Source: Neodontobutis hainanensis (Eukaryota > Chordata > Actinopteri > Gobiiformes > Odontobutidae). Taken from it: 64,000 nt of DNA. Shown here one piece after another: positions 40,130 through 51,309 of the stretch. The notes below the pieces were generated by a model that saw only the letters and a list, made by a program, of their open reading frames with translations, was not told where the DNA came from and did no database searches. Position 1 is the stretch's first letter. Each line of letters opens with the position of its first letter. The stretch lies in NCBI GenBank assembly GCA_024349245.1, contig JALDNG010000048.1, positions 1,879,501 through 1,943,500 on the forward strand, given 5' to 3'. The translations under genes and the position numbers were made by a program.

Positions 40130-42010
40130 CCCAAAAACGGCGCGGCAAAACTACTGCCCCTTGCGGAGAAACTGGCAGCATGGATGCTACTGCCAAATAT
40201 CTCCCCGTGGGTAATAAGGACTGTGGCCAAAGGCTACAGAATTCAGTTCGCCCATCGTCCTCCGCGTTTCAACGGCGTGGTCACCACATCCGTGAAACCG
40301 GAACGAGCCCATGTATTGACACAGGAACTGCAGGTTCTGCTGGACAAACGGGCCATAGAACGTGTTCCCCCACCAGACAGACAAACCGGGTTTTACAGCG
40401 GTATTTTCTAGTTCCGAGAAAAGATGGGGACTGCGCCCGATTTTAGACCTCCGCGGGTTAAACCGCTACCTCAAAGCATTGAGATTCAAAATGCTCACAA
40501 TAAAAATGATTGTGTCCCAGATCCGATTAGGCGACTGGTTTATCACCATCGATCTGAAGGACGCATATTTTCACATAAAAATCCTGCCACAGCACAGAAA
40601 GTTCCTGAGGTTCGCTTTCGGGGGCGAAGCGTACCAGTATCGGGTTCTTCCGTTCGGCCTGGCCTTGTCACCCGTACATATACAAAATGCATGGATGCAG
40701 CCTTGGCTCCTTGCGACTCCAGGGCATCCGCATTTTGAATTACATAGACGACTGGCTGATATTAGCTCAGTCTCAGGAGCTAGTGCTTCGACATCGGGAT
40801 GTCGTCCTAGCTCATCTCAACTCTCTAGGCTTGAGACTCAACGCCGAGAAGAGCGTTCTCTCGGCCGCCCAGAGGACAACATATCTAGGGGTTGTTTGGG
40901 ACTCAACCAAGATGCAGGCACATCTGTCTCCTGCACGTGTCAGGTCCATTCTAACTACCCTGAAAGCTATTAGGCTAGTCCAGGAAGTGACTGTGCACTT
41001 CTTTCAAAGAATATTGGGTCTCATGGCATCTGCATCCACGGTAATTCCTTTGGGCCTTCTGCACATGAGACCATTTCAGCTGTGGCTCAGAGCCAGGGGG
41101 TTTCATCCAAGGGCCAACCCCCTGAAGCATATAAGGGTTACGCGCCGAGGGCTTCGCACTAGCTATGTGGTTCAGACCCCAGTTTCTCACTTTGGGTCCC
41201 ACCCTAGGTCCATGTTGTCGCCGCATGATGCTAACGACAGATGCATCCTCACGGGCTGGGCGCGGTCTTAGATGGCCGTCCAGCTCAAGGGATATGGAGA
41301 GGCCATCTTCTCACATGGCACATCAATTGCCTCGAGATGAAGGCTGTATTTCTGGCCCTGAAATACTTCCTCCAGCAGCTAAGGGGCTACCATGTCCTAG
41401 TACAAGTAGACAGCACAGCGGTGGTCTCTTACATAAATCGTCAGGGCGGACTGCGGTCGCCGCTTGAACAAGCTAGCGCAGCAGGTGCTGCTTTGGGCTC
41501 AGGACAAGTTCCTGTCCCTCAGGCCGATTTATATCCCCGGCGCATGAATGTGGGAGCAGATTTATTGTCCAGACAAGCGGTAACACAAGGAGTGGAAACT
41601 CCACCCAGAGGTAGTGAGCCAAATTTGGGAAAGATTTTACGAAGCAGAGGTGGACCTCTTTGCTTCACAGCAGAAGGCACAATGTCCTCTCTACTTCTCT
41701 CTGACTCCTCCAGCTCCCTGGGTCTGGACGCAATGGCCCATGTGTGGCCCAGACTCCGCCTTTATGCATTTCCCGGTGGCTCTTCTCCCGGGAGTCCTGG
41801 CGAAGGTCCGTCAACGGGGTTGCGCCTCTTACTAGTAGCGCCCGTTGGCCGACCAGAGTGTGGTTCTCAGGCCTAATATCTCTCCTCGACGGCTCGCCAT
41901 GGCGATTCCGACCAGGAGGGATCTCCTCTCAGGAACAGGGGACAGTGTTTCATCCCCGGCCCGAGCTCTGGAATCTTTACGCCTGGCCCCTGAGGGGACC
42001 AATTAAGAGA
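40130..42010 (+). pseudogene. DIRS RT, RNase H and methylase-like domain (unit 2)
   Basis: The same domains as unit 1 but with different breaks. Breaks near 40400 (one base lost in the TGFYS segment) and 40430 interrupt the RT fingers, and one near 40675 falls before YIDDWLILAQ (about 40742). The RT thumb to early RNase H is open (40687-41271). One-base losses at about 41245, 41460, 41545, 41590 and 41715 fragment RNase H and the methylase-like part. Most are in runs of G or C. Confidence 0.84.
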
Positions 42011-42034
42011 CGTCGGGCTCCCAGCCCCTGTTGT

Positions 42035-43027
42035 AGAGACTATTTTGAGTGCTAGGTCTCCTCTACTAGGAGAACATATGCCTGCAAATGGCGTGTCTTT
42101 GATGCCTGGTGTGCTACACACCATACAGACCCAGTCCACTGCCAGATTGTTTCAGTGTTGGAGTTTCTGCAGGACAAACTGTCCTCGGGCACTAATCCTA
42201 GCACACTCAGGGTTTTTGTGGCCGCCATTTCGGCTTGCCACGCCCTGATTGACGGGTCTCGATAGGAGACACCCTCTGGTTGCCCGCTTCATTCGAGGGC
42301 CAAGCGGTTGAGACCACACACTAGAGCTAGAGTTCCTTCCTGGGACCTAGCTATAGTACTGGAGGGCTTAGTAAGCACTCCTTTTGAACCACTAGAGTCA
42401 GCGCCTGTCAGGTTTCTGACTCTAAAGATGGTTCTTCTGGCGGCCATTACCACTCTCAAGAGGGTTGGAGATTTGCAGGCTCTGTCAGTTTCGCCCTCCT
42501 GCCTAGACTTTGCCCCTGGGCTAGTCAAAGCCATTTTGCATCCTCACCCTAACTATCTTCCAAAAGTTCCATTCTCGACCATAAATCCGGTCATTCTTGA
42601 AGCCTTCTGTCCTCCGCCATTTACAACACCGGAGCAGGAGAGACTTCACTTACTGTGTCCAGTACGTGCCCTCCAGACCTATGTCCACCGCACTAGCCAG
42701 TGGCGTAAGTCCGAACAGCTATTTATATGCTACGGGGGCTGCAAGCTGGGGGTGGCAGCTACCAGACAGACTATATCACGTTGGGTGAGGGATGCCATTG
42801 CCCTGGCCTATGAGGTGCGCTGGTCAAACTTCGCCCATAGGTGTAAGGGCTCATTCTAATAGAGGTGTTGCAGCTTCAACAGCTTTAGCAAAGGTGCCCC
42901 TCTGCAGCAAGTTTGTGATGCGGCAGGCTGGTCCTCCCCGCACACATTCATTAGATTCTATAGCTTGGATGTTCATGCTACTCCGGGCTCGCATGTCCTT
43001 GAGTCATCATCCCAAAATTGTTTTTGA
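42035..43027 (+). pseudogene. DIRS tyrosine recombinase (unit 2)
   Basis: The catalytic domain is open for 183 codons (42308-42859), including TLKRVGDLQALSV. The HxxR box and the Tyr motif RFYSLDV follow in a shifted frame caused by one A missing near 42890. Stop at 43025-43027. Confidence 0.84.
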
Positions 43028-44082
43028 GACCTCTTTTGTGTTGTGCACACTTCACAACCCGGGGGGTTTTGAGAGAGAGAGCAGGCAGGTGCATTGTGGT
43101 TGTGTTCATCTATAAGCTACGGCAGCATAGTATTATCGGTTTGGCTGGTCAAGTGGGAAATACTGTGTTTGATTGGATATGAACACTTGCTCCTCAGAGT
43201 ACAAGTGTCCGTTAGTACTTCTTTTCCTTTGTACCGGTAATGCACATATCTTTGCTTTGTCTACGAACAGGGGCAGAAACATCAGCTTTACCAATATAAT
43301 GGAATCACTGAGTCACACACTGCAGAATTATTGTGTCCCATCTTCTGCTAAAAGAGCAAACAAAACTTGGGTTTACTGTAGCATTGTGGATTTTTCAGTT
43401 GTATTGCTTTTGAAGTAGTACACATTTGTTTGTAAGTGTGCCTGTTAAAGATTGTAGCAATGGATAGTAGCAAATAACTAAAAAATAAAAGTGGACAATG
43501 TTATACATAATAGTTGGGTGTGTGTAGTTTGGGTTTTTTTGGGCGTATGTTCTCTTGTCTGTAAACAAACCTAGTGGAAACAGATGCAATGGTAATTTTA
43601 CTTGGGTGAAAACTGATTTGTGTTTGACTATATACAGCCTTATTTTACACAGTGCACCAATAATGCTCTATTTTTTTTGTCATTGTTGTATATAAACATT
43701 TTTACAAAATTTATGGATTTGTGAGTAAACTGAATTTATATGTAGTGGAGACTGTCCACATTGAGAAATAAATGGCATTGGAAAGCATCCCATTATTTCT
43801 GAGCATGATTACAGAAGTATTAGGCATATTTGTATTTAATATTTTGAGTGGCTACAATTTAGGCGCAACCCCTACCTTCATGGACTAATATATTGTCTTT
43901 TATGTTTTTAGAAAGAGTTGTATATTGTAGTCTTCTCGAGGCAGGTTAGTTATGGTTATGAAGAGTACCTTGTATGTAGTATTTATGTGTCAGACTGAAA
44001 ACATGAGTCCTAGTTTTAATTTGGTATGTGTCAAATTCCACTGTTTTATGTTTTAACATTTTGAATATAACATTTTACATTA
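43028..44082. other. Unassigned 3' spacer (unit 2)
   Basis: Counterpart of 23355-24414. It ends at TTTATGGG (44083-44090), the left target duplication of the unit 3 hAT. Confidence 0.6.
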
Positions 44083-44090
44083 TTTATGGG

Positions 44091-46125
44091 CAGTGTTGGG
44101 AGTAACGCATTACAAAAGTAATGCATTACAATAATATATTACTTTTTCCTGTAACGCAGTAGTGTAAGGCATTACAAATAATTTTTTAGTAATATTTTAC
44201 TCGGTACATTTTCAGCAAAGCTTCCGTTACAAAAAAAAAATAAAAACTTTTGCCGCAAGATTTCATTAATCTCCCTCTTGTTGGTGTAACTTTGTTATTG
44301 CGTGACATAGTCCAGTGAAGCGGGTTTTGCAGGAGTGGCGCGAGGCATAATTTCTGCCCCTGCTGTGCTCGCGAGTCGCGCATGCCAGTGGAAAAGCGGC
44401 TAATGAAGATGGCATAAGACGACTGTACATTCACAAGGTGGACGTATGCTCCACCTCGTGAATGTTAGTCTTTTTTAGAGGCAAAGGCCTAAGGCAGGGG
44501 TAGGCGGACCGCGGTCCGGAACCGAACCCCGAGAAACTTTGATCTGGACCGCAAGACATTATTCATAATTACAAGCGCATTGTGTAAAACATATTTTTGA
44601 ACCGGCACTTCTAGGACAGCTAGGTCAACACGCGGGTCCTCAGGTTACTATGGTTACGGACAGAGCAGCGGCAAATTTAACATGTTTAGCGTAGCCTGAT
44701 AATGCACTAGAAACGACTAAAATCTAAAAGTTGTGCCTTGGCAAAACATAACGAAGATTCACTGACGTTATGGACGGAGAGGGAACGTTTATTTTAGTGT
44801 ATTCATCTCCTAAGCTCCGTGTCAGAGTCAAAGCTGAACAACAGCCCTTTATCCTCCAGTCCAGGCTGCTTTGATAATCAGAATGAATCCAGAACTGAAC
44901 CAGGACTGGACAGGTTTCATGTCAGGATTAAAAAGACTCAGAGGGAAGTGAGGACGTCTAATAATGTGGTGAGTTGTACATTTGTCTGTCATCTTCTCTA
45001 TTGTGTTGTAAGTGAGTTACTTGACTCGTTTGTCGCATATTAGTAATAGTAGTAATAGTAGTAATAGCTCACGCTATTCGCGTTCATTTGAACCCAACAC
45101 ATGTTCATTTGGGAGATTAAAAACAGAAAAGGTGTGAAAGAAGGGTTTGGAGATGAGTGACACAGGTTGAGTCTTCCTTAAGTTGTGTCAGTTTCTGTCA
45201 CGAATCCTAAATGCTATTACAGCATTTAGGATTAATTACGGGTAATTAATGTTACACCACACGGGGAAACAAAGGATAAAATACAGAATACAGTGGACAT
45301 TCATCTCCATATTGTTTAAGAGGCTGTAGGTGTGGAATAAATGAGACTTTACTTTAAAGAATTATATTCAAACCCATGTCCTTTTATTTAAATTTTCCGG
45401 ACCCCTCACTTGAGGAAAGTTAACTAAGCGGACCTCTGCTGATTTTAATTGAAGACCCTGGCCTAAGGTTTTTTCTGTGTTATCTTACTAAGCAGTTAGG
45501 TTATGTTTAGCCTGTGGACTAAAATGACTGAGGCTAAGGGGTTGGTCCTCCAATTGCACTTTATACTTGAGAAAGAACAGCCTAAGCTATGTTCATCATG
45601 TGCACTTTGTGCATGACAGTTTTGTGTTGTGAACCTCTTGAATTCAAAGAGAATAAAGTAAAACAAATGTGCATCTTGTCATGGCATTAGAGTTTACTTA
45701 TGTTGTGTCTAATATTAATAGACCCAAGCTATTCACAGATATTGCCAGATAATAATTTTACCTCTACCATACTTTTAACAGACTTTAATCATTTGTGATT
45801 TTGTCTGTCATCCTTTCTTGTCTTGAGCCTTCACTTTGCCAATTATATGCTTTAATGTTAGTAGCCTGGATACCCCACAGTCACTATGGAACATCAAATT
45901 GTCTTCTACTGGATGTAAAATGCTCTGTATTACATTTTGTCATTTTAGAATTTTAAGTTCTACCTTGTAGTTATTTTCGTGAAAGTAACTTAAAAGTAAT
46001 ACAGGAGTAATGTAATGTATTACAATTCTGAGACAGTAATATTGTAATGTAAAGTATTACATTTAAATAACAGTAATAAGTAATCTATAATATATTACAG
46101 TTTGGAAGTAACTTGCACAACACTG
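44091..46125. mobile_element. hAT-like transposon (unit 3)
   Basis: CAGTGTTGGG to CAACACTG, with TTTATGGG at 44083-44090 and 46126-46133. It contains only the nested hAT, with no solo LTR. Confidence 0.85.
44495..45460. mobile_element. Nested hAT-like element (unit 3)
   Basis: Same element as 6399-7358. GCCTAAGG target duplications lie at 44487-44494 and 45461-45468. Confidence 0.82.
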
Positions 46126-46133
46126 TTTATGGG

Positions 46134-46625
46134 TTAATATTATAATTTATAAGAAAAATCAATAATAAAAAGTATGATCCCATATTATTCTTGTTATTCA
46201 TCTATTATTATTCTACAAATGCACCAAAAGTCTATCTCAAAAGCTTAGGGTCAGTCTTTTGTTGTAAATGCCATTCCGGTTACCTGAGGATGGATAAGCA
46301 AACGCCCATCCATATCATACAGTGATCCTTATCTACCACATATTGGTGTAAGGTTATAAACAGACACAGACTCCCCCTCACTGTGGACACGTTTTTGACA
46401 TGTTTTGCTTTTTTAAGGGCTTTGATGCCCCAGTGTCCAGTGTGAATGGGTAGATAGAGTTGATAGAGTCTCCTCTCAGGGACCTTAAGTTTACTGATCT
46501 AGAGTCCACATTCCAGCTGAGCCAGATGAGCACGGCCACACTAATATGCAATTTTTTGACATCTAATAAAAAAATCCTAATTAATTTTTCGAATTCTGTA
46601 GATTTGATAAACACAACATTTACAG
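46134..46625. other. AT-rich spacer (unit 3)
   Basis: Counterpart of 8032-8525. No gene recognised. Confidence 0.6.
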
Positions 46626-46753
46626 TATATATATATATTTTTTTATTGTTTTTTTCTCTTGATAGAGAGAGTTAGACACAGAGGGGTAGGAGTTAGACAG
46701 AGGGGTAGGAGTTAGACAGAGGGTAGGGGTTAGACAGAGAGGAGTTAGACGGT

Positions 46754-48669
46754 TTAAGAGGAGTGGTTAAAGAGTCTCTGGAACCACCAGGTACCAGACA
46801 GCGCAGTTGGCGCTCTTTCTCTTTGTCCTGCAGCATCAGTCTGTGCTCTTCCTCTTTCATTTGGTGCTCTTCCTCTTTGTTCTGCAGCTGGAGTTTGAAC
46901 TGTTCTTCTTTGTCCCGCAACTGGAGTCTGAACTGCTCTTCTTTGTCCCGCAGCTGGAGTTTGAACTGCTTTTTATTGTCCATCAGCTGGAGTTTGAACT
47001 GGTCGTCTTTGTCCATCAGCTGGAGTTTGAACTGGTCGTCTTTGTCCTTCAGCTGGAGTTTGAACTGGTGCTCTTTGTTTTGCAGCTGGACTCTGAATTG
47101 GTCCTCTTTGTCCCACAGCTGGAGTCTGAACTGCTCTTCATTGTCCATCAGCTGGAGCTTGAACTGGTCGTCTTTGTCCTTCAGCTGGAGTTTGAACTGC
47201 TCTTCGTTGTCCATCAGCTGGAGTTTGAACTGGTCGTCTTGCTGGACTCTGAACTGGTCTACTTTGTCCCACAGCTGGAGTCTGAACTGCTCCTCGTTGT
47301 CCAGCAGCTGGAGTCTGAACTGCTCTTCTTTGTCCCACAGCTGGAGTCTGAACTGCTCCTCGTTGTCCAGCAGCTGGAGTCTGAACTGCTCTTCTTTGTT
47401 CTGCAGCTGGAGTCTGAACTGCTTTTTATTGTCCATCAGCTGGAGTTTGAACTGGTCGTCTTTTTCCTTCAGCTGGAGTTTGAACTGGTGCTCTTTGTTT
47501 TGCAGCTGGACTCTGAATTGGTCCTCTTTGTCCCACAGCTGGAGTCTGAACTGCTCTTCATTGTCCATCAGCTGGAGTTTGAACTGGTCGTCTTTGTCCT
47601 TCAGCTGGAGTTTGAACTGCTCTTCGTTGTCCATCAGCTGGAGTTTGAACTGGTCGTCTTTGTCCATCAGCTGGAGTTTGAACTGGTCGTCTTTGTTTTG
47701 CAGCTGGACTCTGAACTGGTCTACTTTGTCCCACAGCTGGAGTCTGAACTGCTCTTCATTGTCCAGCAGCTGGAGTCTGAACTGCTCTTCTTTGTCCGCA
47801 GCTGGAGTCTGAACTGCTCTTCTTTGTCCCGCAGCTGGAGTCTGAACTGCTCTTCTTTGTCCCGCAGCTGGAGTCTGAACTGCTTTTTATTGTCCATCAG
47901 CTGGAGTTTGAACTGGTCGTCTTTGTCCTTCAGCTGGAGTTTGAACTGGTGCTCTTTGTTTTGCAGCTGGACTCTGAATTGGTCCTCTTTGTCCCACAGC
48001 TGGAGTCTGAACTGCTCTTCATTGTCCATCAGCTGGAGTTTGAACTGGTCGTCTTTGTCCTTCAGCTGGAGTTTGAACTGCTCTTCGTTGTCCATCAGCT
48101 GGAGTTTGAACTGGTCGTCTTGCTGGACTCTGAACTGGTCTACTTTGTCCCACAGCTGGAGTCTGAACTGCTCCTCGTTGTCCAGCAGCTGGAGTTTGAA
48201 CTGGTCCCCTTTGTCCTCCATCAGCAGTTGATGCGTCTGCCGCTCCTTCTCCAGTTGGGACTTGACCTTTGCAAGCTCCTTCTGAAGGTTCTCCTCTCTG
48301 TCTTTTGCCGCCAGTGCTTGGGTTCCCATCTCCAGCTTCAGAAATACCAAGTTCATACCACGTTCCTCTTCAGCTGCCTGCCTCAGGCGGTTTTCAGTGC
48401 TAACCTCCGATTTCAGCTGGTCAACCAAACTTTGGAGGTCCTTCTTTTCCTCCTCTTCTTTCATCAGCTTCTCCTGGAGCTCGGTGATAAGGCTTTTCTG
48501 TAGCTGTAGCTCATTTTGTGCCAACAGAGTGGCTGCCTCCATGTCTTTAGGCTGGACTCTAAGGTTTTGTCTCCTCAGAATCAACAGCTTCTAGTGTTGT
48601 GAAGTCGATGTGAATGTTTTCATAAAACATCCTGTCGTCTTCTTCCGTGTATTAGTCCCAGGGCTTCAT
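46754..48669 (-). pseudogene. Hendecad-repeat coiled-coil gene, broken copy (unit 3)
   Basis: Collinear with 8655-10574 but with four lesions. A TAA replaces the Glu codon at position 6 (48652-48654). Two bases are lost in a T run near 48567. One base is lost near 47797 inside the repeats. One base is lost near 46797 that replaces the normal tail. Open remnants are 48584-47721 and 47667-46693. The repeat block has a different internal arrangement, including an extra DKEEQFRLQLL/DNEEQFRLQLW pair. The substitution at codon 6 is not a homopolymer indel, so this copy is probably a true pseudogene even if the indels are sequencing errors. Confidence 0.8.
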
Positions 48670-48988
48670 TTTGTGATTGGTTTGAGCTGCTCAGTTTCGT
48701 GTGTCTGTCTCAGTCAATAGTTGAAAAGTTCTGGTAAAAACTCTGTGACTGGCTTCACAAGGTTCAAGGTTCTATATGACATCACACCTTCTAGAATTGA
48801 GATGTTCCCATGGTTATATTTCTGTGTGTATTTTTGAATGGATTTATGTTGTTAATACTGTTACTATTGCTAATAATATGTCAAGATCTCCTGCCAAGAC
48901 AAAATAAATTGTGTAATGACTTGTCTTATGACTTATATATTATACTCCTATTATAATATAATATTATACGCATATGTGTGCTCTATTG

Positions 48989-48993
48989 TTGAT
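48989..48993. other. Empty Gmr1 target site (unit 3)
   Basis: CTATTGTTGATATTGTGAG reads straight through here, with a single TTGAT. In units 1 and 2 the Gmr1 element sits at this point between two TTGAT copies. Confidence 0.93.
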
Positions 48994-49651
48994 ATTGTGA
49001 GAAGACAAGAAGGTTTACATCTTTAATGCAATGGCCTTTAGACTATCTGCACTTCGTCCTAAAATAGCCAACATTTTATTTGTTTCACTAATGAAACAAT
49101 GTAAAAAAAAAAAAAACATTAACAAATATACAGTATATTAACACATATGAAAGCAGGGCCTTTTGATCCCTTAGTTGTATTAAACAGTAGCACAGTGGTA
49201 TAAACAGCACATTACACATTCAATTGAACGTCTGTAAACAGACCCTTCAAGCATGACAAAATATAGTTTTAATTTAAATTGATATACTTGATTAACTTTT
49301 GACACTGCTGATCTTTTACTATACTTTTAACTTTCTCTACATGTTTGACAGACAGAAACAAACAACCAGTTGTTGTCAGGCAGAGTTGAACTTGGTTTTG
49401 TAGGATTTTAAACAAGTGTTGCACATGCTCCCTGTTATGTTTCCCTATGTTTTATGTGCTAATCTAATGTACTAAAGTAAAAAAGGACATGACGACATAA
49501 TCTGATATCAAAAGGTCCTCCACATGCATATAGAGGTTTTTGATGAAAATGATGAAATAGACGAGGAGGATAAGCAGATATAGCCATCACAAATAGGGCT
49601 TCTTTATGGACTTTGTGGAGTTAAGTAAGTATAGACCACATGAAGGATTCA
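48994..49651. other. Spacer with two deletions (unit 3)
   Basis: Counterpart of 16829-18750. It lacks about 211 bp at about 49396 (GT microhomology) and 1,053 bp at about 49651 (TTCAG microhomology). The second deletion removes the left end and promoter region of the DIRS. No gene seen. Confidence 0.85.
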
Positions 49652-50459
49652 GATCGCATTGTGTGAAGTGTGAGCAAACCTACTCTCTGTGCCAGTACGA
49701 AATAAAGAGGATTGAATAAGATAATCCCTTTCTAAAGCAAAGCAAAGCAGTACATTTAAATTAAATAAAGTATCATGGCTGGATTCAGGAAGAAATGTGT
49801 TCCTCCGTGCCAGAGGCACATTTCTGACGATGATCAGCATGAGTTTTGTTTTGAGTGTATGGGGGAAGAACACGCGGCCATGGGACTTTCTGGGAGTGTG
49901 AGCACTGTGATCTTTTGCCTGCTAAGGTCCTACGTGCCCGGCTCGCTTTCTTTAAAGAGGAGCGAGCCGCCTCCCCACTCCGGTCGTGGGGTTCGCGTGT
50001 TGATCTGGATGATGCGCTCTCACCAGATGAGGCAGACACCGTCTCTGTGCTCAGGCGGGCGCGCTCCGGCGCTTCCCGTGAGCACGTCGATGAAGCCTCA
50101 TCCCTGGCTTCTGGGGGAGCCGCAGCCTCGGAGCGCTCTACCCGCTCTGATGCTGCATTTGAGGAGCTGCTCGAGGTGGTTACAAGAGCAGTGGCGCGGC
50201 TGAATATTGAGTGGCCTCAGGAGCAGGGCCCCCCTAAACACTCAAAACTGGAAGACAGGTTTCTGTCAGGTGGCCAGGGAGAGGGACCACAGCGGCGGTC
50301 TCTCCCCTTTTTCGGGGACCTCCATGAGGAGCTGGCACGCTCATGGAATAAGCCTTATTCGTCCCGTGTTTTTGTGCCTTCGACGTCGATTTATTCCACT
50401 ATCGTGGGCGCACAGGTGCGGGGCTATGGGTCGATGCCCTAGGTGGAAGAGACGCTTGC
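49652..50459 (+). pseudogene. DIRS gag-like ORF1, 5' half (unit 3)
   Basis: ATG at 49775 with the MAGFRKKCVPPCQRH start. One G is missing near 49890 (CTGGGAG against CTGGGGAG), so the main frame resumes at 49855. A TAG at 50440-50442 replaces a Gln codon. At 50459 the gene is split by the Gypsy insertion, and the remainder continues at 55165. The 5' untranslated and promoter region is deleted. Confidence 0.85.
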
Positions 50460-51236
50460 TGTAATGTGGGACTGAGGACTCAAATGCGCACAAGACAGTG
50501 AAGGTAAGTGATTCTTTATTTAAGTACAGATAGTGACAGGAAGCTGGATAGGAGATCTGAGACTGTAGTCCGTGCGGAGAAACTGCACTGGTGGCTGCAG
50601 TGAAGTCGTGAACTGGAACCAAGCCGATGAGCTGGACCAAGAGTTGGAGTTGAATAGTGGAGCTAAACCGAGACCTGGTGCCGGGCCGGTGACGGAAGAC
50701 CAAGCCGGGAAGCTGGGCTGAGAGTTGGCGTGAGCCGTAGAGCTGCGCCGAAGCCTGGAGCCGAGCCGGTGACAGAAGACCCAGCCGGGAAGCTGGGCTG
50801 AGAGTTGGCGTGAGCCGTAGAACTGCGCCGAAGCCTGGAGCCGAGCCGGTGATAGGAGACCAAGCCGAGATGCGGAGCTGAGCGTTGGCGTGAGCCGTAG
50901 AGCTGCGCCGAAGCCTGGTGCCGAGCCGGTGACTGGAGACCAAGCCGAGGGACTGGGCTGCTAGCTGGAATCCAAACCTGAGACCTGGAACGAGGACTGA
51001 GGCGAGGGCTGGAGCGAGGGCTGGAGCGAGGGCTGGAATAAGAGCTGGAATATACGCTGGAAACATTCACACAAAGTCTGCTGAACGATCTGGCAGGGAA
51101 GAGGTGGAAAGGAGCGGTATAAATACCTCACTGATGGTAATAGATTGCAGGTGCTTGGGACAGGTGGCAGTGATGAGATGAAGGAAGGAGAAGGAAAGTG
51201 GAGCGGATCCCTGAGGGAGACGGAGTGGATCTGACA
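50460..51236 (-). repeat. 3' LTR of the chromodomain Gypsy
   Basis: 777 bp, TGTAATGTGGG to CTGACA. It contains four tandem 80-bp repeats (50645-50964) and a 12-bp GAGGGCTGGAGC run of three copies near 51003-51045. The Pro/Ser-rich minus-strand frames over it are repeat by-products. Confidence 0.93.
50645..50964. repeat. Four tandem 80-bp repeats within the LTR
   Basis: Units start at 50645 (diverged), 50725, 50805 and 50885. The last three open TTGGCGTGAGCCGTAGA. The same array is in the other LTR at about 54561-54880. Confidence 0.85.
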
Positions 51237-51237
51237 G

Positions 51238-51250
51238 AACCCCCCCCTCA
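51238..51250 (-). promoter_or_regulatory. Polypurine tract of the chromodomain Gypsy
   Basis: A run of eight C on the plus strand (purine-rich on the minus strand) lies directly inside the 3' LTR. This is the standard place for plus-strand priming. Confidence 0.65.
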
Positions 51251-51309
51251 AGGAACGGCACCGGACGTTCCAACTGACTGTCCGGGGTGTGAGGCATGGA
51301 AGTCCCTAA

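Larger units (their letters stand above)
38201..43027 (+). mobile_element. Second DIRS-family retrotransposon (unit 2)
   Basis: Collinear with 18526-23354. The left end reads CGATGCTGCGTAGCATACG, slightly longer than unit 1. The right inverted repeat was not found. Confidence 0.85.
24423..44090. repeat. Array unit 2
   Basis: This unit is 19.7 kb, the longest. It has the same content as unit 1 plus a 1.5 kb solo LTR inserted in the hAT (24557-26053). Private deletions lie in the Gmr1 element: 41 bp in one LTR and about 244 bp in the RT. Confidence 0.93.

Noticed and set aside
50341..51070. A 241-codon minus-strand frame and a similar one at 54333-54998
   Set aside because: They read through the 80-bp LTR repeats (Ala/Leu/Pro-rich). 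The frames come from repeat structure and are duplicated in both LTRs.
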